From Bryoerythrophyllum caledonicum (taxonomy: Eukaryota > Streptophyta > Bryopsida > Pottiales > Pottiaceae), in NCBI GenBank assembly GCA_963971425.1, contig OZ020516.1, positions 18,588,593 to 18,652,592 of the forward strand: 64,000 nt of DNA, written 5' to 3'. Below, piece by piece: positions 25,000 through 35,184 of the stretch. Below the pieces are notes generated by a model that did no database searches, was not told where the DNA came from, and was given only the letters and a program-made list of their open reading frames with translations. Made by a program: the position numbers and the translations under genes. Position 1 is the stretch's first letter; every line of letters starts with the position of its first letter.

Positions 25000-25109
25000 A
25001 AATTGTACCATTACAAACAAAAAGGATATTTAAAACCATATAATGTTTAGAGCAAAAGTATTGTTCACAAAATTGATTTGCTACGTCCTAAACCTTTAAA
25101 TACTCCTAG

Positions 25110-25787
25110 TCAATAGTAACGTTGGTGAAGGGCTCGTTCGGTCCTCCTCAGCCTACCACGTGCTTGTGCCTTTTCGCTCGCGACTTGGACGTGGGTTCCG
25201 TCGGAGTCATCATCTGAACTTGACGTGTTAGTATTATAGCTAGGTGTGTCGTCCATCACAGTCATGAACTTGCCCAATCCACCTTCCGGATACTTGCGCC
25301 ATCCCACTGGAATTATTCCATTTTCAGGGCGAGGAATTTTTACCTTCCCCAGCATCGACTTCAAAGCGGACCAATCCACTATCTTGCCCAACTTCACCTC
25401 CGCATGAACACCCCGCGCAATGAAGAGATTTACTTCGTTGCGTTTGACGAATGGGACGTCATACAACACCTGGTAAACTTCGATGCATCGGTTTTTAAAC
25501 GCCTTGTCGATGCAATGTTTCAAGTTTGCCTTGTGGAAGCGCCGGTGATAGTTGTGTCGCGCCTCTGGCAAAGCCTTGTCGATGTGGCACCACTCGATGT
25601 AGTTCGCGCAATCATCAAAACTCCATGGCTCCACTACGTCCTCCCAACCTCGAAAAGCCAACTTCTCGGGATTTCGAAGAACGTGCAACCGCTTCCGATG
25701 GGCGTTCCCCGCTCTTGCACGGGTCTTGTCACGCTCCTCCTTGGCCGATTGTCCGGATGAAGACACGGTGTGCACGTGTGAATGCAA
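25110..25787 (-). CDS. Truncated paralogue of the N-terminal cargo domain
   Basis: The protein is about 225 residues and closely matches the first 225 residues of the RING cargo protein encoded at 27.25-29.54 kb. Shared segments include KRLHVLRNP, PWSFDDCAN, IEWCHIDKA, RRFHKANL, NEVNLFIARGVHAEVKLGK and YPEGGLGK. No known family is recognised for this domain, which is rich in conserved W, H, C and K and ends in an acidic serine tract. It lacks the coiled coil, RING and C-terminal parts. At the codon where the longer copy has TAG this copy has CAG. The equivalent ATG is not present; the frame is open upstream through a TTG at 25787, so the start is uncertain. Confidence 0.55.
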   Translation of the reverse strand: MHSHVHTVSSSGQSAKEERDKTRARAGNAHRKRLHVLRNPEKLAFRGWEDVVEPWSFDDCANYIEWCHIDKALPEARHNYHRRFHKANLKHCIDKAFKNRCIEVYQVLYDVPFVKRNEVNLFIARGVHAEVKLGKIVDWSALKSMLGKVKIPRPENGIIPVGWRKYPEGGLGKFMTVMDDTPSYNTNTSSSDDDSDGTHVQVASEKAQARGRLRRTERALHQRYY

Positions 25788-25913
25788 AATTCTGGCGTGG
25801 ATGGATGAATGAGACCTCGCACAACGCCCACATCCAGCTCAATGAAGAGATGGTGGATAGGAGTATGCGAGGTGGGGACAAATGAGGTCCCCCTCCATTA
25901 AAATAGTAATCCG

Positions 25914-26057
25914 GTGGGGGCGGAGACGTCTCCGCCCCTGCCTCGGTAGGGGCGGAGACGTCCCCGCCCCTGCCCGAGTATGGGGCAGAGACGTCCCCGC
26001 CCCTGCCCGGGTATGGGGCGGAGACGTCTCCGCCCCACCAGGGCAGGGCGGGGACGT
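25914..26057. repeat. GC-rich palindrome cluster 3
   Basis: Five copies of the ACGT-centred palindrome in about 145 bp, the densest cluster. Spacers read TGCCTCGGTA, TGCCCGAGTAT and TGCCCGGGTAT. It lies immediately upstream of the truncated cargo paralogue on the minus strand. Confidence 0.6.
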
Positions 26058-26079
26058 TTGCTTGTAAATTGGGGGGGGG

Positions 26080-27252
26080 TTCGTCCCCACAAAACTTTCC
26101 AAGGAGGCGTTTGAGGCTACTCTTGCTTGGCCGAGGCACTCCTCATCTCCATGAGGCGGGTGCACAATTAAATATGGGGTGATTTATTTTTGGTTCCGAC
26201 AAGATCCTAATGCACTTAAAATAACATGCAGATTATGTCTCTCCCTAGTTCTAGGGAGGAAGGCGAAATGGAAAGTACAACTCTTGTACTTTGACGGCAT
26301 GCTCTCTAATAAGGAACACCTTTATTAGCTCCCTATTAGTTTTGGAGCAAACATAAGAGTGTAGAAAATTATTTCCTTCCAAATTTTAAAAAAAATTCCT
26401 TGTCTTTAGTGGAAAATAACGCTTCAACTCAAGTCAAAGATTTTCACATATTGCCAAAAAGATAACGGGCAAGGTACCAAAAACAAAAACGTCTTACCAC
26501 ATAAAACTTAGAGATTTTAACTTTTTATACTTTTGATTTTTTCCACAACAATATGTGGTGTAGACCTTCATATTGACCATAAATATACATCAATCTAAAA
26601 CATATCAAGTATCTAAAAACTAAAACGTTACTTGCCCATTTTTTAGCTTCCACTATTAGCATAGTTAACTTGAATAAGGTACACCCTTTTTCTACCTCTA
26701 ACAATTGGTGTATAAGGAACTAACATCATCCTAAACTACCATTAGTAATGGATTTAGGCCTTATCTAGTGCAAAAATTTGATATCAAGCAGTGAATAGCA
26801 TGGGAGCTATGCAATCCTTTCAATTCGTGTGGTTAAAATTTATGAAATTTTGTGGGGACATTAACAAAGAAGTATTTATTGTGATCCTACGGTTAGATGT
26901 AGAAATAAAAAGGTTTTGTCTCCCTTCTTAGGCATTATACTATAGCCGGGCAATTTTGAAGTGTTTTTGGTGCAAAAATGCCTTGGTCCTTTAGGAATTA
27001 AAAATGTTTGGAGGTTTAAAACTTGGTCCACACCATTTTTTTTAATACAAATGCACAAATCCTTATGAGGCTTAAGCACATCCATAATCACACAGATTAA
27101 CACCACTATTATCAAGTAGAATGTAGACAGTACTATTCAATTTTTTTTTAGTATCCATAACGTAATACGAAAATGGGAAAATACATTAAACGCTAAAAGA
27201 TGAAGCATTGTAAGAAAATTGTCTCTTGGCACCGCAAAAATAAAAAATACAC
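26080..27252. repeat. Block A copy and a dispersed AT-rich repeat
   Basis: 26,080-26,345 repeats block A. 26,380-27,115 is a diverged copy of an AT-rich repeat also seen at about 54,120-54,830 in the same orientation; shared phrases include TTTTGAAGTGTTTTTGG and GGTCCTTTAGGA. No gene is recognised in this 1.2 kb. Confidence 0.5.
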
Positions 27253-29538
27253 CTAGTCAATATTCATCGGGCTATTAGTAGTGCCACTCGCCCCTGCCTC
27301 GTTGTCGTGTGTTCCTACGTGCATAGGGAGGTCTTCATCTGAGCCCAATACAAGTCTACGAGACGCCGATCGTGTTCTCCTCGCTGGTCCATCTTCATCC
27401 AACACGGCCCTTAGGATTTGGGATTGCATGAGCTGGTCGAGCGCTTGTCGTGTCCCTAGACTGTGCACATTGAGCAAGAAGTCGATTCCGTCATTTCGGA
27501 AAATTTCTTTCCACTCTGATTCCGATAATTGTCTTAGTTCTTGCGGGTCTGGTTGGTCAACGTCGTGAGAAATGCGATCCCCGTTGTCGTCTGTGATGTG
27601 AACTCCATCAACGGCCCACAACCATTGCCGTGGATGAGGTCCGAAACGAAATTGCTCCCCGTTCTCGTCCCAATGGCCATTAAAGCATTGGTAGAAGAAA
27701 TTTCGTTTTCCTTGACCGTATTTGTCCTTTAACGGGATCAAATTCTTGCACACCCGGACAATCTGCTCCGGGTCCCTTTCCCAACCCGATTCGTTTGAGA
27801 GGTGCATCTTATCCAACGAGTGCATCTTCAGTTTCCAGCTCCACACCAAATCTTTTCCCTACATATGTGATTGATCATGAGCGTTCGTCACATTGAACTC
27901 CCAATGCGGGGGCATGTATAGAACTAATCCAAAAAGTTCGTACAATCGCTCGTGAAAAGGGGCCTTGCACAATGAGCACCGCCGGCGTACAACCATCAAG
28001 CTAATCAAACAAAATGGATGGTACAAGTGCTCACAAGTGCCTAGATGCATCCCACCTTCTGGACCAAATGGGTTTAGACAAATTGAGCAAGTCGTACCGT
28101 CGGATACGAAGCTCGAAGGTTGTGGCCACAATAACATGGGTTTGCCCCGATGATCGAGGGTAGATGAAACCTCCTTTTTGAAATCCCATTTGTAACGGGA
28201 CCAATCGATGGTTGTTTGCCCACCAGCGGTTTTCACCATCGCCATTTCATCCATCTTGAAAAGATCATCTACGAGGGCCCACGATGTCAAACCAAACACC
28301 CTCTCCTGGTTGTTTTCGGTATAGTTGTTGTCGATTTTTTGGAATTCCGCCACCAATTGTCGGGACCGATCGACCGTGAATACGCATGCCAACTTCCATT
28401 GATAGTAATGTTCTACCAACACATCCAAGCGACTTTGTAGTCTTGAATTCTCTTCAAGCGCTTTAGCGAGCTCTTTGCCGCCGTCACCCCCCACACCCTT
28501 TTCTTTGTTGACCATAGCTTTGTCTGCGTTGGTAAGGGCCTCATCAAACGACAATGAATCGTCTTGGGTTGACACGTGTACAAGCACTTCTTCCTCCCGT
28601 CGTGGATTCCGATCTTCTGTGGTCATTGTACTAGTTTGAAGGGCAAGTCGGAGCTCCTCCATATCACGTCGTTGCTGGTCAATAACAATGTTTTTATCAT
28701 TGACATCAACTCTCAACTTGCGAACCTCATCGCGCAATGACAATAGTTCTGTTGTCTTCCCTTCCAATTGGTTCAGCAAGGTTTGGATAGTGTTGGCAAA
28801 AATAGCACCAGCAGAGGCTTCTAACGTTCAATCAACAACCACGGGGGATTGTACCTGAGCCCCAACTTCATTAACAGTATTGTTAACGACTACGTTAACC
28901 GTTTGTTCCGCCCTCCTTCGTTTGGTGCGCGCTTGTGTCCTTTGGCTCCTTGTGATTGGAACGTGGGATCCGTCAGAGTCTGTATCCGTGTTTGAGGGAT
29001 CGGTCTCGTACGTGTCGACCGGTTCAGTCTTCGCCATCGATTTGCCCAATCCGCCTTCTGGATACCTCCGTGTCCCCATTGGAATCAATCCATTCGCCGG
29101 AGAAGGAACTCTTATGCTATCTCCCATGGCTTTCAAGGTGGACCAATCCACCCTCTTGCCCAACTTTACCTCCGCATGGACACCTCGCGCAAGGAAGAGA
29201 TTTACTTCGTTACGTTTGATATAAGGGATGTCGTACAAGACCTAGTATACTTCAATGCACCGATTTTTGAACGCCTCGTCGGTACACTTCCATAAATTTG
29301 CCTTATGAAAGCGTCGGTGATATTTGTGTCGCTCCTCCGGGAAAGCCTTGTCGATATGGCACCACTCGATGAAGTTTGCGCAATCCTCGAAACTCCATGG
29401 CTCCGGAACTTCTTCCCAACCTTTAAAAGCCAATTTAACAGGATTCCGAAGCACATGCAACCTCTTCCGCTGCTTGTTTCCCGATCGTAGTCGACTCTTG
29501 TCTTGTTCTTCTTTATTCATTTTTATCGGCGTGGCCAT
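27253..29538 (-). pseudogene. Large coiled-coil/RING-finger cargo protein with three in-frame stops
   Basis: The ATG at 29538 opens one frame of 762 codons that stays in register to the stop at 27253, interrupted by TAG at 29242 (codon 99), TGA at 28828 (codon 237) and TAG at 27859 (codon 560). Order: unrecognised N-terminal domain (about 1-180) shared with the truncated copy at 25.1 kb; acidic/basic linker; leucine-heptad coiled coil (about 255-310); RING-H2 finger near 484-524 (CSIC, CEHLYHPFC, CSLC); C-terminal domain without known family (FFYQCFNGHWDENG, RQWLWAVDG) and an acidic tail. RING-H2 proteins are usually E3 ubiquitin ligases. In the truncated paralogue codon 99 is CAG, which supports C-to-T decay. 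Translational readthrough is a less likely alternative. Confidence 0.7.
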
Positions 29539-29709
29539 GGGTGGGGAAAATCTGAATAATATATGTGATGCGAATGGATGAAGTCCTGACACGACGCCTA
29601 CAATCAACTCAATTAAGAGGTGGATGAAGAGGGAGTATGTGAGGCGGGGACAATTAGGGGTGTGCACGATATTATATAGCCGATAGACGAAGCACTGGTC
29701 TAGGATCCC

Positions 29710-29756
29710 CGGGCAGGGGCGGGGACGTCTCCGCGGCATGGGCGGGGACGTCTTCG
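29710..29756. repeat. GC-rich palindrome cluster 4 (between divergent cargo genes)
   Basis: Two copies of the motif lie in the 434-bp gap between the divergent start codons of the RING cargo gene (minus) and the kinase-like gene (plus), where a shared promoter would be expected. Confidence 0.55.
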
Positions 29757-29972
29757 CAAATGGAACCCTACACCATAAAAATAGGGGACATTTTGTCCTT
29801 ATTCTCTGCCAAGTCCACTCCCTAGGCCTCACGTGTCAGTTTGCTTTGCGGCCTGAAAGTGAGTTTGGTGGGTGATCGGGCTTGGCCCATTTATTGTACC
29901 CAGACTCTTTGCGGTTTTATTTAAAACCATCAACTTGGAATTTCAACCACGGTAGGGAGTTGACAATCACAT

Positions 29973-31427
29973 ATGGCGGGAGAAGGAAGTAGGTCGATGG
30001 AGAAGCGCCCAGTATTTATGGACTTGGATGATGTTGATGAGACGGTTCTTCCGTCCACCAACACGGAGTTGACTTTGGGATCATTGAATCCGTCGTCATC
30101 GAGCGGGAAGAGGCGGAAGAAGTCACCAAATCCGGATATGCCCCCGCACGAATACATGGTTGAATGTAGAGGGATTGCCATCGAGTTTTACAAGCGTCGG
30201 ACGATAGGGGCGTTGACGAGGAGCTATTTGACCCACAACGAAGAGGGATATCACAAGTTGGCGGTTGACATGCGACACGAATTAATGTCAAACCTTGATA
30301 AATCTGAGAAATTTAATAATTTCTCAGATTATTGGTTGCATTCGGAGTGGTTGGACACACAAGTGACCGCACTGACCACCAATATCGTTGCGAACTGGTG
30401 TTACGTCACAGGGAAGAATGAGGATGAGAGCACCTGGAACCTAGAGGAGCGCGCACTAGTGGCGAAGATGAGGATGATCCAGGGCTTTGTTCAACAGTAC
30501 TCTTCTTCCCGTAAGAAGAAACTAGCTCCTTGGAAAGCGACTATTGAGGAACAAATTTTGGCTCACTGCGTTGGTGGAACTTTCAAGTGGCTTGAAAGTT
30601 GCGCTAAAGTGATTCCAATGCCAGGGCAGAGCGCGGTGGGTGGCTATGGAGGTCCGGTAGTACATCCAGGGATCATTAGACTTGCGTACATCCACCCGAA
30701 AACTATGGAAGGGTATACGCTCTGGTGGAATGGGGGATCTCTGGCTTCTTTTTGGTCCAAGTTTGACTCGAAAGTGGACGAAGCATTGCCATTTGAACGG
30801 ATTGAGATGCATCCGATTATCGGGTTGTCAATCCAAGAGCTTCAGTGGGTAAAAACTTACCGCCAAAATCGAGTGAACCTCGCGCTATCATTGCTTGTCA
30901 TTGTGGGAAAATGCCACGACGCAAATTATATACACAATGACATCTCTCCATCGAATGTTTTGCTCCACTTTGATGAGTGGAAACCCGATACGGTGTACAT
31001 CGGAATTTGCGATTGGGGGCTTTCTAGTCGGGTTGTGGAGAATGAGCCATCAAGGTATGGTTATCAATTCAAGGAGGAGCTTCAACAAGAGAGAGAGCGG
31101 CGACGGTTTGTGGCACCAAAACTCTTCTATAATTTTGGGCCGCAGGACTCCACCAACTCGCTTGAAGTCATGCAACGGTCACACCTCTACTCCAAGGCAG
31201 CAGATGCATTTGCGGTGGGTTGGATTTGTGAAAAAATTTGGAAAGAAGATTGGGACACTTCGTATTTCACCAGCAAAAACACGGAGCAATATGTAAACTT
31301 GAAGCTAAAACTTACAGCGTTGCAAAAACAACTGCTCGAAGAACGGTCTTCTGTACCAGATGTTTTAGACACATTAATGAAACCCCCCCACATCTGGACT
31401 ATGCCTCTATGTTGTTACCGACAATAG
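29973..31427 (+). CDS. Divergent protein-kinase-like cargo gene, intact and intronless
   Basis: 484 codons from ATG to TAG without interruption. Residues 1-50 are acidic then basic (GKRRKK, a possible nuclear signal). About 60-300 show no clear family and only a degenerate kinase N-lobe. The C-lobe has a catalytic loop YIHNDISPSN (H321-N-D323 ... N328, HRD changed to HND), a DFG equivalent CDWGL (D347) and an APE-like FVAPKL. Catalytic and metal-binding aspartates are kept, so activity is possible, though no clear glycine loop or VAIK lysine is visible. It is the only undamaged long frame inside the candidate hAT element and is transcribed away from the RING gene. It could be a pseudokinase or a captured host gene. 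Confidence 0.7.
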   Translation: MAGEGSRSMEKRPVFMDLDDVDETVLPSTNTELTLGSLNPSSSSGKRRKKSPNPDMPPHEYMVECRGIAIEFYKRRTIGALTRSYLTHNEEGYHKLAVDMRHELMSNLDKSEKFNNFSDYWLHSEWLDTQVTALTTNIVANWCYVTGKNEDESTWNLEERALVAKMRMIQGFVQQYSSSRKKKLAPWKATIEEQILAHCVGGTFKWLESCAKVIPMPGQSAVGGYGGPVVHPGIIRLAYIHPKTMEGYTLWWNGGSLASFWSKFDSKVDEALPFERIEMHPIIGLSIQELQWVKTYRQNRVNLALSLLVIVGKCHDANYIHNDISPSNVLLHFDEWKPDTVYIGICDWGLSSRVVENEPSRYGYQFKEELQQERERRRFVAPKLFYNFGPQDSTNSLEVMQRSHLYSKAADAFAVGWICEKIWKEDWDTSYFTSKNTEQYVNLKLKLTALQKQLLEERSSVPDVLDTLMKPPHIWTMPLCCYRQ

Positions 31428-31836
31428 TTTTTTGTCAATTAGCTGCATTAGTTTCGCATGTGGTGGTTAAATAGGCAATACGGCATCTTCGTAGAAGAAT
31501 ATGTGTAATTGGCAATTGCCATACGTTATATTTTAATCAAAATTGGATACGTCCAAATCTTAAATTCTAAATCCGAGATTTGCATTTGTTCACAAATAAC
31601 AATTGATACACTATTGATACACTAAATGTACACAAGTGAAAGAAATAAATTTATTATTTCTACAAAAATTGATACATAGTGTAGTAAATGGCATTTAGTG
31701 TCCGGTTATGTCACTACACTAAGTGCCTCATTTGCAATTGGTGTATGGGTTCACATTTAATGTATACTACAGTAAACATAAATTTTAGTTTACCAACATA
31801 GTGTCAATAGTTAAACACTATTAACTAACTCATGAA
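31428..31836. other. AT-rich non-coding DNA in the hAT element
   Basis: Nothing recognisable. It is rich in TTG/CACTA-like short words. Confidence 0.45.
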
Positions 31837-31921
31837 GGGGCGGAGACGTCCCCGCCCCTTTATGGGCAGGGGCGGGGACGTCCCCGCCCCCACACGGGCA
31901 GGGCGTGGACGTCTCCGCCCC
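31837..31921. repeat. GC-rich palindrome cluster 5 (right subterminal)
   Basis: Three copies, the middle one a perfect GGGCGGGGACGTCCCCGCCC. The cluster ends about 210 bp inside the right end, mirroring the position of cluster 1 at the left. Confidence 0.6.
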
Positions 31922-32059
31922 ACCTCCCTCTTGCCATTAGTCCCCGATCCTACTCAAACATGACCCTCTCCTACGTGGCAGCTATGTGGTGCCAACATGG
32001 CTGCCACGTCGCCTATTTTTTACCTAGTGGGTAAGTCAATCCTCAGTTGACTTACCCGG

Positions 32060-32134
32060 ACGGGCGAGAGCTCTACCGGACGGGCGAATCGGACGAACGG
32101 GCGTACTGGACGTCCGTCCAGTATGACAACCCTG
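32060..32134 (-). repeat. Right terminal and subterminal repeats of the hAT element
   Basis: CCGGACGGGCGA-type motifs occur twice plus degenerate copies. The zone ends ...TATGACAACCCTG, the inverse of the left terminus. Confidence 0.6.
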
Positions 32135-33990
32135 TGCAACGCTAAGGTGATGTTAAACTCATTGTTGAGGCTGTTAGGAACTTCCCTGGGGCCAACGATC
32201 TACTAACCAGGACGGACGATCTAGAAGGAGTAGAGATTTTTTGGGTCCACCAAGCGCAAGCTTGACATGCCACCTATGTCTGCCCATGATTTCCACAGAT
32301 CCGATACGGTGAACTATTCTATCCCCCCGTGATGGTTGTAGGGTGACTTGAGCGCGTATTGAAGAGGCCCTCACCGGACAAGACTCCAGAGTCTAGCATA
32401 CAATATCAGTTTTGGAATCAAATTGTAAACCATCGAAGTGGCACATTGTCCGCTTCTCAAAAAAGTTTGCTCAAAAATGCCAAGCCTTGCAAGCTTATAC
32501 TAATGAGCACCGCAACACTAAGGTTGGGCGTGGGAGTCGGGGGACTCCAGCCCCCACATATGCCGGTATGAAGAAAGAGTACAGATCCCCACGGAATGTC
32601 TTAGCCGAATTCTGGTTTTTCTCAATGACATTAGTCGTTGTGTGAAGGGGTCGAAGAAACCGTTTGTAGTTCGTTGGCCGACAATTCCAATGACTTGGCT
32701 TATAAAGCTTGACACTAATTTAACAGTGTAGGATGTACTAGCGTTAGAAGAAGCAAGTTTCTAGTTGCAGCAACATGGAGTTGTTTCACCACAAAGACAA
32801 TTCCAAGTGTCTATGGACATGCCTCTTCCACGGTCGCAATTCCCTCTTCTGGCGAACCCAAATTCCTACTACACCTTCTGAAATGGCTATGCAATTTGTA
32901 GAACAACAGATATTCTAAAGACTGAGCAATGCAACAAGTGATCAAGCGCCGCTCTTATGAATAATTGTAACATCTCCAACCTTTATGCCATACCGTATCA
33001 AGGATGGAGATGCGTTATCACTCTTGACACAAGGAAGAACAAGTCCTACTGCATTACCTTTACAGACCTTCCGCGGTGTAAATGTGTTCATGCCCTGATT
33101 TTTTTAAGATGCAATTGGAGGCATCGGGAAAGAAGGGACAATGGAAGTATTGCAAGCATGTGTATTACACGTTACCTTTGTAAAATGGATTACAAAGAAG
33201 ACTTATTCATGCATGCTCTAAGCTACAGCTTCAACGAAGTCATGCGGATTCTAGAGCTTGCAAACATTGTTGAACAAGAGTGAGAAATGCAATGATGTTG
33301 TACTTCTGAGAAAGATCTACGCTCTTAGATGGCTCACACGTAGAGTTGCAGAGTCGTAGACGTGGACGTGAATTTAGTTCATGTACCTATTGAGTTTGTT
33401 ATGATCTGTTAATTGGCGTACTTCACATGTACTACAGTACACAATGGAGACTTTTGTACTAACTGAATTCAAAGTCGAGACTATCAATCTTTTCCGGAAA
33501 TCCCTTTGGATTTGTGTAAGTGATCCCATTTAAAGCCCATGTGATGACCCTGTAATACATAGATGACACCAAGTACTGGCTAGGTCATACCTGTTCAAAA
33601 CCTAGGCAATGCCCTTTTGATACCTAGGTGATATCTTACAGTATATCTTTTGTCCAAATCCATGGATATTTATAAATAATAAATTTGGTCGTGCCTAGAC
33701 CAAAATATTAAACATGTTGTATAAGATTTGAATGTAATCATTCTAAATATAAATATATTAGTTGTACATTAAAACCAAAGCATAGAAAGAGAAGAAGGCC
33801 CAATAGTCCAAAAAAATTCCACAAGTGACCGCGGTTATAGGCTACTTACTTGATTTAGTAATTAAAAAAAATGCTCCTAAATTCAAAAATTTGTTGAAAT
33901 TGCACACGTTTTCACATTTTTTTTTAAATTATGATTTTTTTTCCAGTTTTCAGAGTTTTTTACGCTCACCACTCGCTGCTCAATCCATAG
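32135..33990 (+). pseudogene. SWIM zinc-finger transposon relic, copy 2
   Basis: This is a plus-strand copy of the relic at 6.8-8.7 kb, similar along its length but carrying different small indels. It begins directly at the hAT terminus. The region corresponding to the SWIM finger (near 33,080-33,170) has lost frame (TFTDLPRCKCVHAL then a shift), while the downstream KMDYKED and YSFNEVM segments remain readable. Homology runs to CGCTCACCACTCGCTG near 33,985. No functional protein is expected. Confidence 0.65.
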
Positions 33991-35184
33991 GTGTATGTCT
34001 TGCTAAATTTTAATACATTTTTTATATTCTAGAGAGTCAAATACGTGCATGTATATACAGTTTCCAATTCACATGTAAGGGTTAACTTAGCTTAAAGGTG
34101 ATTTGTGGTAGAAACAAACTCAAAAGACTCTCAACTCAAATATGTTGGGGATAGTAGTGGTTACATAGTGTCTACCCTCGAGAGTGACTTGAAGAGAAAA
34201 TGACAAAATCTTTCTTCTATTTTTAATGGAAGAAACCAACTGTAAATCATAAAAACATAAATCAATGCTCAGCAATCTCCTTCATAAACAAATCCATAAA
34301 AATATAGCCCATTAATGATACTACATACATACGATAGATTTTTTGTTCTTTATTTGATTTAATTTTTAGAAAAAATACTTCAACAAAGTTCCATGAATCT
34401 TTGTTTTGATCATTTTGGATTTTCCTTTTTAACCCCTAGAGAGAAAATTTCCAAGGTGGGCTTTTGCGAATCTTGGGCAAGTCCTGGAATTGCAATTTAA
34501 ATTTCGAGTTCTTAAAGTATTGTACAAAGATTCAAGAAAATAAGAGCTCTATGAGAATATTCTCATTGGACTTACCAAAAAAGTTATGCGAACTTAAGAA
34601 AATTGGTGAAGGCGGGCATGTTAGGCAACTTCAAGAACCTTTTCTACCACTTTAGATTAAATATAAAAAGATTAATTCAAGCAAAAACGACGATCATATT
34701 TGAGATTGTCAAAAAAGAAAATCTTTCATAGTGTAAAACTTTCACTCCAAGGTGAATCAAAGTTTTCTCACCATTTTTGGGCAAGGTGATATAAACAATT
34801 TCCATGTCCCCATAAAAATTAGAGATCTTCTATAATAAAAAATTTCCCCTTCAATGATTGTCAAAGTTTCATTATATACCTCTATGCATCTTGGTGACTA
34901 TTTAAAACATGTATGGCTTTATTATTAAAAAAGATTACAATTTGAAAGTTTTTAGAAAATTTAAATTTTTATAGATACTTGTCTTAATTATTTGTATTAA
35001 CTAAGATTTAGGGTTGATAAAGGGTTTTAATAGAAAATAATAGATCATGCTTGATGAAGGAATAAGAAGCGCTTCCAATAATAGATTATATTATGTAAAT
35101 ATAGTGAAGAATTTTTTTTTAATCCTAAGAGATATCAAAATTTTAGCATTTTTGTGCAAAAAATTCAAATTTCAAATATTGACA
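33991..35184. other. AT-rich repeat DNA
   Basis: The segment near 34,700-34,800 (TCATAGTGTAAAACTTTCAC) resembles the dispersed AT-rich repeat at 54.1 kb and, inverted, the DNA beside SWIM copy 1 at 6.5-6.7 kb. TTAACCC-type termini occur at 34,074-34,083 and 34,430. No gene is seen. Confidence 0.4.

Larger units (their letters stand above)
20079..32134. mobile_element. Candidate giant (about 12 kb) hAT transposon with cargo genes
   Basis: The left end begins CAGGGTTGTCATA at 20079 and the right end, read inward on the minus strand, begins with the same 13 bases at 32134; after two differing bases both continue GGACGG. CAGGG with a GTCA-type start is typical of hAT termini. Both subterminal zones carry repeated GGACGG motifs. 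Between the ends lie a BED/DUF659/hAT transposase (minus), a truncated cargo paralogue (minus), a coiled-coil/RING protein (minus) and a kinase-like protein (plus). The flanking 8 bp (CATAACGT left, TGCAACGC right) share only AACG, so an intact target duplication is not shown. The ends could belong to different copies. Confidence 0.65.

Noticed and set aside
25914..26057. CRISPR-like array
   Set aside because: The repeats are palindromic GC boxes with short similar spacers in a eukaryotic genome. There are no unique spacers and no cas genes.
20564..29538. Reassigned stop codons (TAG/TGA read as Gln/Arg)
   Set aside because: dUTPase in the same window ends naturally with TAG right after its conserved motif V, and the ferredoxin and carrier end with TGA at expected lengths. 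The internal stops occur only in transposon and pseudogene frames.
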